Below are positions 1-6,357 of a stretch of DNA of 6,703 nt, one piece after another. This stretch comes from Betaproteobacteria bacterium (GTDB lineage: Bacteria; Pseudomonadota; Gammaproteobacteria; Burkholderiales; Casimicrobiaceae). The notes under the pieces were generated by a model. It did not search any database. It was not told the origin of the DNA and worked only from the letters and a program-made list of their open reading frames with translations. The stretch spans positions 1 through 6,703 of the forward strand of contig JANXZT010000446.1 of the NCBI GenBank assembly GCA_025355395.1, written 5' to 3'. Within the stretch, counting starts at the first letter, position 1; every line of letters begins with the position of its first letter. Made by a program: the position numbers and the translations under genes.

Positions 1-2
1 CC

Positions 3-1610
3 ACCGCGCAAGTGGTCGCGCAGGTTCCGGTCGACGTCGCTACGTTCCTGCTCAACGAAAAGCGCACGGAAGTGCTGTCGATCGAAACGCGATTCAAAGT
101 CAACGTGCTGCTGATCCCGAACCGCCATCTGGAAACGCCCAACTACACCGTGCAGCGCCTGCGCCACGAGGACCTCAACCAAGGGGAGCCGCTTCCGGCT
201 TCCTTCAACATGGTCGAGCGGCCACCCGAGCCCGATCTCGCGGAGCAGATGAAGGAAGAAGCCCGCGAGCCGCGGCAGGAGGCGGTGGTCAAGGGCATCA
301 CTCCCTCGCAGCCGGCGCCAATCCGGGTCGAGCCCACACCCCGCACCGAGCCTGCACTGGCGGCCTCATCGCCGACCGGAAGCTGGCTCAGCAAGGTGCT
401 CGATTGGTTCCGGCAGCAACCGGCCATTCCGGCACCACCCGTTCGTGCCGAAAAGCCACGCGAATCGCGTGAGACGCGAGGCGATGGCCGTGGGCGCGAT
501 CAGCGCGACAACCGTGCGCGTGGCCAGGGTCGTGATGGCCGTGATCAGGCCCGCGACGGGCGCCGTGATACCCGCGGCGCTGACAATCGTGACCATCGCA
601 ATGACGGCCGCGCCGAGAGCCGCACCCAAGGCGCCCGCGATGCGCAAGGTCCAAAGGGTGCTGGCCAGGGGAGCAGCCAAGGCGGCAGACGCGATATCCC
701 GCGAGGCGAAACACGCGATGGGCAACGGCCGGAATCGAAGGAGCAACCCGTGCGTCCACCCCGCGAACCCCGTCCGCCGAGAGAGCCGCGCGAGGCCCGC
801 GAACAGCGTGACCCGAAGCCACCACGCGACGGACAGCGCGAAGGTCCGCCGCGGGCTCCCAGGGAATTGCGTCCGCAACCCGAGGCTACACCGCTCCTCG
901 AGCAGCCCGGTCTGATGAACGAAGATATCAATCAACAAAGACCAGAAAATGGGACCGAGGGCGCCGATGCCAAGCGCGGGCGCGATCGACGCCGTCGTGG
1001 CGGCGAGCGCGGCCAACGCGATGGGCGCGGTGAGCGGCCGGAACGTGCGGAAACCACCGGTTCCGGCGACGCCACGGCGCCCACGGAAGGCACGGAGCAC
1101 GAACGGCCATCGACAACGCCGCGGCAGGCCCAGGCCACACCTTCAGGCTCTGCCGAGGTACGACGCGCTGATATGGCGCCGTTGTCGGCGGGAGTGGCGG
1201 ACACCCATCCAGTCCCGTTACCCAGCGCAGCATGGACGCCCGGCAACGTCGAGTCTCTACCGGACGCGGGCCCTCACCCCTCGGATAGTGGGCCGGGTCA
1301 ACCCACGGTCCCGGGGCCAATGATCGCGCGACACGAGCTTTCGAACGACGTTCATGCCAATCAGCAATCGGTGCACGCGCCGCAATCCCACAAGGAGGCC
1401 GCCGCGCTGCCGACGCCGATTCCGCTCGCGCTGCCGCCCGATTCCGATCTCGAGCTTGTGGAAACGCGGCATGCGCCTCCACCTTCCGAGCCGGAACCCG
1501 TGGCCCGGAGCGGACCGCGCCGCACCCGCCCGCCTCGGGTAAGTGTCGCGGACGAGCCGCTGCAGATCGTGGAGACGCGGGGTGACGGGCAGCCGCCCGC
1601 CGGCACCTGA
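3..1610 (+). CDS. rne: Ribonuclease E, C-terminal part (5' end outside window)
   Basis: RNase E is the single-strand-specific endonuclease that starts mRNA decay, processes rRNA and tRNA, and scaffolds the RNA degradosome at the inner membrane. The frame is already open at position 3 and ends with TGA at 1608-1610. The GTG at 12 is only an internal valine, so the true start lies to the left. The first ~55 residues (AQVPVDVATFLLNEKR, then RFKVNVLLIPNRHLETP) match the end of the catalytic half, the small domain used in tetramer formation. The S1, 5'-sensor, DNase-I-like and zinc-link parts are outside the window. The remaining ~480 residues are low-complexity scaffold: an amphipathic SWLSKVLDWFRQ segment (nt 381-416), a long Arg/Asp/Gly tract with RD and GRD repeats (about nt 459-740), Pro/Arg repeats (to about 880), a second Arg-rich cluster (about 972-1040), then a Pro/Ala/Ser-rich tail with two L-x-x-VETR motifs. 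Family identity is certain. RNase G is excluded because it lacks such a tail. The scaffold's partners cannot be read from sequence alone. Confidence 0.96.
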   Translation, partial: TAQVVAQVPVDVATFLLNEKRTEVLSIETRFKVNVLLIPNRHLETPNYTVQRLRHEDLNQGEPLPASFNMVERPPEPDLAEQMKEEAREPRQEAVVKGITPSQPAPIRVEPTPRTEPALAASSPTGSWLSKVLDWFRQQPAIPAPPVRAEKPRESRETRGDGRGRDQRDNRARGQGRDGRDQARDGRRDTRGADNRDHRNDGRAESRTQGARDAQGPKGAGQGSSQGGRRDIPRGETRDGQRPESKEQPVRPPREPRPPREPREAREQRDPKPPRDGQREGPPRAPRELRPQPEATPLLEQPGLMNEDINQQRPENGTEGADAKRGRDRRRRGGERGQRDGRGERPERAETTGSGDATAPTEGTEHERPSTTPRQAQATPSGSAEVRRADMAPLSAGVADTHPVPLPSAAWTPGNVESLPDAGPHPSDSGPGQPTVPGPMIARHELSNDVHANQQSVHAPQSHKEAAALPTPIPLALPPDSDLELVETRHAPPPSEPEPVARSGPRRTRPPRVSVADEPLQIVETRGDGQPPAGT

Positions 1611-1628
1611 TCACTATCTGTCGCCTCC

Positions 1629-1655
1629 ACGGCTAAGCCCGCGGGTCCGTTTTTT
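1629..1655 (+). terminator. Candidate intrinsic terminator of rne
   Basis: About 18 bases after the rne stop, ACGG (1629-1632) can pair with CCGT (1647-1650). Inside this, CC (1638-1639) pairs with GG (1644-1645) over a CGCG loop, with a G-T wobble next to it and a four-base bulge on the left arm. A run of six T follows directly (1650-1655). The position, G/C stem and U-tract fit a Rho-independent terminator. The bulge makes the stem imperfect, so strength is uncertain. The next gene is convergent, which makes termination here sensible. Confidence 0.45.
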
Positions 1656-1728
1656 GGCGCGACCGCCGGTGCTGCGTCACCTGCCTTTGGCCCATTGAGG
1701 CGACCCCTACGGAAGCGCGACCGACGGG

Positions 1729-2253
1729 CTAACCGCCGGCGGGCGGCGATATTCGGGTGCGAAGCTTCGCCACCAAGGCCTCGCTCGCCTCTTCGATGAG
1801 GTCGAGCACGTGATCGAACCCGTCCGCCCCACCGTAATAGGGATCGGGCACTTCCCGCAATGCCGCCCCCGGCGCCATCGTGAGAAAAAGGCCGAGATGG
1901 CCCGGGTACGTCGCCGGACGAAGTGCCTCCAACGCGCGGAGGTTTGCTTGATCCATGGCGAAAATCCAATGAAATCGGTCGAAATCGTCAGCCGTCACCT
2001 GGCGGCCCCGCAGACGGGTCAGATCGTAGCCGCGGCGGTGACCGGCCGCGATGGCCCGGCGATCCGGCGGCTGGCCGACATGCCAATCGCCAATCCCGGC
2101 GGAATCAACACCGAGCGCCGTCAAAATCCCCGCCCGCTGCGCGGTGGCGCGAAACACTGCCTCGGCGGTTGGCGAGCGACAGATGTTCCCAAGGCACACG
2201 AACAGCACGCTGCGTTCGGGCGGCACGGGAATCATCTTCGATCGCCGGATCAT
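1729..2253 (-). CDS. Low-molecular-weight protein tyrosine phosphatase
   Basis: This cytoplasmic phosphatase hydrolyses phosphotyrosine (and often arginine or aryl phosphates) through a cysteinyl-phosphate intermediate. The signature C-x5-R-S loop is present as CLGNICRS (residues 20-27): C20 is the nucleophile and R26 binds phosphate. The general-acid Asp is in DPYYGG (D137). The DSAGIGDWHVGQPPD segment (50-64) is also typical. C25, next in the loop, corresponds to the second cysteine that forms a redox-protective disulfide in mammalian-type enzymes. DPYY likewise resembles the mammalian/YfkJ-like class more than capsule-operon Wzb types. Length is 174 residues against a usual ~155-160. ATG at 2251-2253 gives the long form, and an in-frame ATG at 2233-2235 gives 168 residues and removes an unconserved leader. 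Neither has a clear Shine-Dalgarno. The gene follows uvrB by 116 bases on the same strand, converges on rne, and ends in TAG. I recall this uvrB neighbourhood from betaproteobacteria but could not check it. Substrate unknown. Confidence 0.93.
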   Translation of the reverse strand: MIRRSKMIPVPPERSVLFVCLGNICRSPTAEAVFRATAQRAGILTALGVDSAGIGDWHVGQPPDRRAIAAGHRRGYDLTRLRGRQVTADDFDRFHWIFAMDQANLRALEALRPATYPGHLGLFLTMAPGAALREVPDPYYGGADGFDHVLDLIEEASEALVAKLRTRISPPAGG

Positions 2254-2342
2254 TGCGCGGCGTTCGTGCTCATGCGGTTGGCACGCTGAATGCGGTCAGG
2301 GCCCGGACGCATTGGCAATACGGACGCGGGCGCAACAATGCT

Positions 2343-2364
2343 GTGACCACCAGTCACCTTTTTT
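2343..2364 (+). terminator. Weak hairpin plus T-run between uvrB and phosphatase gene
   Basis: GTGAC (2343-2347) and GTCAC (2353-2357) form a 5-bp inverted repeat with a CACCA loop, followed by one C and six T (2359-2364) on the plus strand. In that direction it has the form of a minimal intrinsic terminator and would stop transcription entering uvrB antisense. On the minus strand, where the genes lie, the hairpin sits just after the uvrB stop but has no trailing T-run, so it should not end the uvrB message there. The stem is short and function is doubtful. Confidence 0.25.
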
Positions 2365-2369
2365 GACGG

Positions 2370-4427
2370 TTAGGTTTCGATCGGCAAGGCCACGCCGAAC
2401 AATGCTTCACGCAACGTGGAGAGCCGATCCCGGAGCTCCGCTGCCCGCTCGAACTCCAAGTTCCTGGCCGCATCGAGCATTTCCTTTTCCAGGTGCTTCA
2501 ACTCTTTCTCCATGTCCTTCTCGGGCATCGAGCCGTATTTTGCCTGCGCCTGCGCTGCCCGCAGTTGTTTCCTGCCCTCGTCAAGATCGTAGACGCCATC
2601 GATGAGATCCTTGATGCGCTTTTGCACACCCACGGGGGTGATGCCCATCTTCTCGTTCCAGACAACCTGCCGTGCACGGCGTCGGTCGGTCTCGCCGATG
2701 GCGGCCTTCATCGAATCCGTCATCTTGTCGGCGTAGAGGATGGCCATTCCATTGATGTGCCGCGCGGCCCGTCCGATGGTTTGGATCAGCGAGCGCTCGG
2801 AGCGCAAGAACCCTTCCTTGTCGGCATCGAGGATGGCGACCAGCGACACCTCCGGAATGTCCAGTCCTTCGCGCAACAGATTGATGCCCACCAGAACATC
2901 GAATTCGCCCAGCCGCAGGTCGCGAATGATCTCCACCCGCTCGACGGTGTCGATGTCGGAATGAAGATAGCGAACCTTTACGCCGTGCTCACCCAGGTAA
3001 TCAGTAAGGTCCTCCGCCATGCGCTTGGTGAGCGTTGTCACCAGGACCCGTTGCTTGCGCTCGACGCGCAACGTAATCTCCGACAGGAGATCGTCGACCT
3101 GCGTCTGCGCCGGACGCACGTCGAGCATCGGATCGATCAAGCCGGTAGGACGCACCAACTGCTCCACCACCTGGCCGGCGTGTTTTTTCTCGTAATCGGC
3201 CGGCGTCGCAGAGACAAAAATCGTTTGCGGCAGCAGCTTTTCGAATTCGTCGAAACGCAGTGGCCGGTTATCGAGCGCGGAGGGTAGCCGGAAGCCGTCA
3301 TTGACCAGGTTTTCCTTGCGCGCCCGGTCGCCTTTGTACATGCCGCCGACCTGCGGAATGGTGACATGACTTTCGTCGACGAACATCAGCGATCGCGGCG
3401 GCAGGTAATCGATCAACGTCGGGGGCGGCTCTCCGGGCTGGCGTCCCGATAGGTGGCGCGAATAGTTCTCGATGCCTTTGCAGAAGCCGATTTCGGTCAT
3501 CATCTCGAGGTCGAAGCGCGTTCGCTGCTCGATGCGCTGGGCCTCGATCAGCTTCATCTGGCCGGCAAAGAACTCCTTCTGCAGTGCGAGCTCGAGCTTG
3601 ACGGCTTCGATCGCGTCGAGCACTTTCTGGCGCCCGGTCACGTAATGACTGGATGGGAAGACGGTGAATCGCCCGATGCGCTGCTTGATATGTCCGGTCA
3701 GGGGATCGAAGAGCTGCAGCGACTCCACCTCGTCATCGAAAAGCGATAACCGAACCGCGTTCTCGGCGTGCTCTGCGGGAAATACGTCAAGCACGTCGCC
3801 ACGCACCCGAAACGTGCCACGGCGGAAATCAGTGTCATTGCGTTCGTACTGCATCTCGGTCAGACGCTTGATCGCATCGCGCTGGGTGAGCCGGTCGCCC
3901 TCCTTCACGTGCAGTATCATCGAGTGGTATTCCGACGGGTCGCCGATACCGTAGATCGCTGAAACCGTCGCCACGATCACGCAATCCGGCCGCTCGAGAA
4001 TCGCCTTGGTGGCCGAAAGCCGCATCTGCTCGATGTGCTCGTTGATCGATGAATCCTTTTCGACGTAAAGGTCGCGCGAAGGAACGTACGCCTCGGGCTG
4101 GTAGTAGTCGTAGTAGGAGACGAAATACTCCACCGCATTGGTCGGAAAGAACTCGCGGAATTCCGAATAAAGCTGCGCCGCCAGTGTTTTGTTCGGCGCG
4201 AGCACCAGCGCCGGTCGACCGGTGCGCGCAATGACGTTGGCCATCGTGAAGGTCTTGCCGGAGCCGGTAACACCGAGAAGTGTCTGGAAGGAGAGTCCGT
4301 CTTCAAGGCCTTGGAGCAGCTTCTCGATAGCTACGGGTTGGTCGCCCGCGGGTGAAAAGGGCTGGTGCAATTGGTACGGACTGTTGGGATAGGTGATCAT
4401 CGATTCAACTGGGGAGAGGCCGGGCAA
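2370..4427 (-). CDS. uvrB: Excinuclease ABC subunit B (UvrB)
   Basis: UvrB is the damage-verifying helicase-like subunit of nucleotide excision repair. It is loaded by UvrA, then recruits UvrC for the incisions. Numbered from the TTG at 4425-4427 (685 residues): Walker A GVTGSGKT 52-59; the damage-probing beta-hairpin region YYDYYQPEAYVP 105-116; motif II DESH 351-354; motif III SATP 406-409; motif V GINLLREGLDIPEV 514-527; motif VI QTIGRAARH 549-557; and a C-terminal UVR domain (about 639-674, with NLEFERAAELRD) that binds UvrC. All helicase motifs look intact. I prefer the in-frame ATG at 4398-4400 (676 residues, beginning MITYPNSPYQ). It is nearer the E. coli length of 673, and a TAAAAT hexamer at 4434-4439 would put the transcript start close to the TTG. 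Neither start has a strong Shine-Dalgarno. The stop is TAA at 2370-2372. The gene follows the ABC exporter by 41 bases. I found no CTG-N10-CAG LexA-type box in the short upstream gap. Confidence 0.98.
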   Translation of the reverse strand: MPGLSPVESMITYPNSPYQLHQPFSPAGDQPVAIEKLLQGLEDGLSFQTLLGVTGSGKTFTMANVIARTGRPALVLAPNKTLAAQLYSEFREFFPTNAVEYFVSYYDYYQPEAYVPSRDLYVEKDSSINEHIEQMRLSATKAILERPDCVIVATVSAIYGIGDPSEYHSMILHVKEGDRLTQRDAIKRLTEMQYERNDTDFRRGTFRVRGDVLDVFPAEHAENAVRLSLFDDEVESLQLFDPLTGHIKQRIGRFTVFPSSHYVTGRQKVLDAIEAVKLELALQKEFFAGQMKLIEAQRIEQRTRFDLEMMTEIGFCKGIENYSRHLSGRQPGEPPPTLIDYLPPRSLMFVDESHVTIPQVGGMYKGDRARKENLVNDGFRLPSALDNRPLRFDEFEKLLPQTIFVSATPADYEKKHAGQVVEQLVRPTGLIDPMLDVRPAQTQVDDLLSEITLRVERKQRVLVTTLTKRMAEDLTDYLGEHGVKVRYLHSDIDTVERVEIIRDLRLGEFDVLVGINLLREGLDIPEVSLVAILDADKEGFLRSERSLIQTIGRAARHINGMAILYADKMTDSMKAAIGETDRRRARQVVWNEKMGITPVGVQKRIKDLIDGVYDLDEGRKQLRAAQAQAKYGSMPEKDMEKELKHLEKEMLDAARNLEFERAAELRDRLSTLREALFGVALPIET

Positions 4428-4433
4428 CCGAGT

Positions 4434-4439
4434 ATTTTA
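4434..4439 (-). promoter_or_regulatory. Possible -10 element for uvrB
   Basis: Read on the minus strand, TAAAAT matches the sigma-70 -10 consensus at five of six bases. It lies in the 41-base gap between the exporter stop and uvrB, and initiation about seven bases downstream would leave a ~27-base leader before the ATG at 4400. No convincing -35 is seen at the right distance (only TTTCGC-like sequence), so this may be chance. Confidence 0.2.
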
Positions 4440-4468
4440 CTGCGTACGCGCCGTGCGGCGAAAGAGCT

Positions 4469-6286
4469 TCAGGCCGCCGCTCCGGATACGCCGCTGTCCA
4501 TGAACTGCAGGGCCGCAAGCCGCGCGTACAAGGGGCTGCGCTGGAGAAGCTCCGCGTGCGTACCGATGGCGACGAGCCGGCCGGCGTCGATCACGGCAAT
4601 GCGATCGGCGTGGCGTACCGTCGCCAGACGATGCGCAATCATCAGCACGGTTCGCCCCGCCATCAGCCGCTGCAATGCCTGCTGCACCGCGCGCTCGCTT
4701 TCCGCATCGAGGGCACTGGTGGCCTCGTCGAGCAAGAGTATCGGCCGGTCGACGAGGATCGCCCGCGCAATTGCGAGGCGCTGGCGTTGTCCTCCGGAAA
4801 GTCGCGCACCACGCTCTCCCAGAAAGCTTCCATAACCTTCCGGCAATCGCTCGACGAATTCCGCTGCGTGTGCCGCTTCGCACGCGGCACGGACTTCCGC
4901 CTCCGTGGCTTGCGGCCGACCGTAGCGCACGTTTTCGAGGACGCTCGCCGCGAAGATGACCGGATCCTGTGGAACGAGCGCGATCCGTTCACGGACGAGG
5001 TGAGGATCGGCACGGCGGATATCAACGCCATCGACACGCACCGCACCGGCTTGCGGATCGTAAAACCGCAGGAGCAATTGAAAGACCGTCGTCTTGCCCG
5101 CGCCGGACGGGCCGACCAGCGCGACCTTCTGTCCCGAGCCGACCGTCAATGAGAACCGGTCCAGCGCTGCCGCGTCGGGGCGTGATGGATACCGGAATGT
5201 CACGTCTTCCAGCGCCATCGTTCCGGGCGAGGGCCGCGGCTGGATCACTGGCGCGGCCGGCACATCGATCTCCGGCTGTACCGCGAGGAGCTCGAACAAG
5301 CGCTCCGTCGCGCCGGCCGCCCGCTGCACGTCGCCGATCACTTCGCTGATGGTTCCCACCGCGCCGGCCACGATAACGGCATAGAACACGAAGGCTGAAA
5401 GCTGTCCCGGGCTCAACCGTCCGGCGACGACGTCGTGACCCCCGATCCAGAGGATGATGCCGACCGCACCGAACACGAGCAGCATCACCGCGGCGACCAG
5501 GAGCGCGCGCTGGCGGATGCGCTCGCGCGCCGTGTTGAACGCCGATTCGACACGGGTGAAAAAATGATGCCGATCCTCCTCCTCATGTCCGTAGGCCTGA
5601 ACGGTGCGTATTTCGTGCAGGGCCTCGTCGAGATAGGCGCCTACGTCACCGATCCTTTCCTGGCTCGCGCGCGCCAGTCGACGCACACGGCGTCCGAACA
5701 GGATGATGGGCATCACGACCGCGGGCACGCCGAGCAACACCAGGAGCGTCAGCTTGCCGCTGGTCAGCGCCAGCATCACGAACCCGCCCACCAGTAGCAG
5801 AAGATTGCGCACCGCCATCGACGCCGACGAGCCGATGACCGTATCGAGCATCGCGGTGTCGTTGATCAATCGGGAGATCACGTCGCCGGTGCGTATCATC
5901 TCGAAAAACCCGGGTGGCAGACGCAGCAGATGCGCGAAGACGTCGCGCCGCAGATCCGCGGTGACACGCTCGCCGAGCCAGGAGACAAAGTAGAAACGCA
6001 CATAGGTCGCCACGGCCATCACGACTACAACCGACAGCATGAGTACCAACGCCCGGTCGAGCGCGGCGGCGTCCTGCCCACTGAAGCCATGGTCGATGAC
6101 GGCCTTGAGACCTTGACCAACAGCTAGCACGGCGCTGGCGGCGACGACCAAGGCAATCGCGGCGAACACCACCTGACGCCGGTATGGCCGCAGGTAGGCG
6201 CCGATTCGCCGCAGGGTCTTCAACGCCGTCAGCGGGGCGATCGAAGGCGGGGCAACGTTTGCGGATGAAGCGGACATAGGAGACAC
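4469..6286 (-). CDS. ABC exporter half-transporter, MsbA-related (TMD-NBD fusion)
   Basis: This inner-membrane protein carries one six-helix transmembrane domain fused to one ATPase domain, so it should act as a homodimer exporting lipids or hydrophobic compounds. Likely membrane helices are near residues 38-60, 79-101, 158-175, 177-197, 261-283 and 296-318. The nucleotide-binding domain starts near 357: A-loop tyrosine in FRYPSRP (Y366), Walker A GPSGAGKTT 392-400, Q-loop Q440, signature LSGGQ 496-500, Walker B ILLLDE 516-521 with catalytic E521, D-loop SALD 524-527, and H-loop H552. All key residues are present. At 605 residues it is close to MsbA-type proteins (~580-600). The wording fits the 'MsbA-related' proteobacterial subfamily (TIGR02204, from memory) better than true lipid A flippase MsbA, so I give no symbol and the substrate is unknown. 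The long start is GTG at 6284-6286, and ATG at 6275-6277 (three codons in) is an equally good start. Neither has an evident Shine-Dalgarno. It is the first minus-strand gene here and is divergent from the MAPEG gene. The stop is TGA at 4469-4471. Confidence 0.93.
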   Translation of the reverse strand: MSPMSASSANVAPPSIAPLTALKTLRRIGAYLRPYRRQVVFAAIALVVAASAVLAVGQGLKAVIDHGFSGQDAAALDRALVLMLSVVVVMAVATYVRFYFVSWLGERVTADLRRDVFAHLLRLPPGFFEMIRTGDVISRLINDTAMLDTVIGSSASMAVRNLLLLVGGFVMLALTSGKLTLLVLLGVPAVVMPIILFGRRVRRLARASQERIGDVGAYLDEALHEIRTVQAYGHEEEDRHHFFTRVESAFNTARERIRQRALLVAAVMLLVFGAVGIILWIGGHDVVAGRLSPGQLSAFVFYAVIVAGAVGTISEVIGDVQRAAGATERLFELLAVQPEIDVPAAPVIQPRPSPGTMALEDVTFRYPSRPDAAALDRFSLTVGSGQKVALVGPSGAGKTTVFQLLLRFYDPQAGAVRVDGVDIRRADPHLVRERIALVPQDPVIFAASVLENVRYGRPQATEAEVRAACEAAHAAEFVERLPEGYGSFLGERGARLSGGQRQRLAIARAILVDRPILLLDEATSALDAESERAVQQALQRLMAGRTVLMIAHRLATVRHADRIAVIDAGRLVAIGTHAELLQRSPLYARLAALQFMDSGVSGAAA

Positions 6287-6310
6287 CGGAGGGAACGGCC
6301 GATCGCGTTG

Positions 6311-6325
6311 CCGGCGTCGCGCCGG
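6311..6325. repeat. Perfect 6-bp inverted repeat in the divergent intergenic gap
   Basis: CCGGCG (6311-6316) and CGCCGG (6320-6325) are exact inverted copies around a TCG spacer. They lie in the 71-base gap between the divergent ABC exporter and MAPEG starts. No T-run follows on either strand, so it is not an intrinsic terminator. It could be a leader hairpin or an operator, but in G/C-rich DNA chance is a real alternative. I could not identify promoters with confidence in this gap. Confidence 0.4.
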
Positions 6326-6357
6326 TGAGTTAGCCTCCCGGCACCTGGATCAATATC

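Noticed and set aside
366..1100. Long open frames antisense to and overlapping the rne scaffold, some looking membrane-like (Ala/Ile/Leu-rich)
   Set aside because: They mirror Arg-rich, GC-biased codons read on the other strand or in another frame. They have no family resemblance, while the plus-strand RNase E frame is continuous with a recognised domain.
1657..1727. Two near-identical 13-base direct repeats (GCGCGACCGCCGG and GCGCGACCGACGG) in the rne/phosphatase gap
   Set aside because: There are only two copies with one mismatch in very G/C-rich sequence and no link to a known element. Chance is the simpler explanation.
2250..2357. Short minus-strand open frame of about 36 codons (GTG at 2355-2357, TGA overlapping the phosphatase start as ATGA)
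   Set aside because: It has no Shine-Dalgarno at a proper distance from the GTG or internal ATGs, no recognisable content, and such short frames are expected by chance. The ATGA overlap alone is weak support for a leader peptide.
2493..3287. Long plus-strand open frame of about 264 codons opposite uvrB
   Set aside because: It lies wholly inside a fully conserved uvrB coding frame and has no recognisable protein features. It is an antisense shadow of a GC-rich gene.
4428..4468. Search for a LexA (SOS) box upstream of uvrB
   Set aside because: No CTG-N10-CAG pattern was found in this gap or near the start. SOS control from an upstream promoter outside the gap cannot be excluded.
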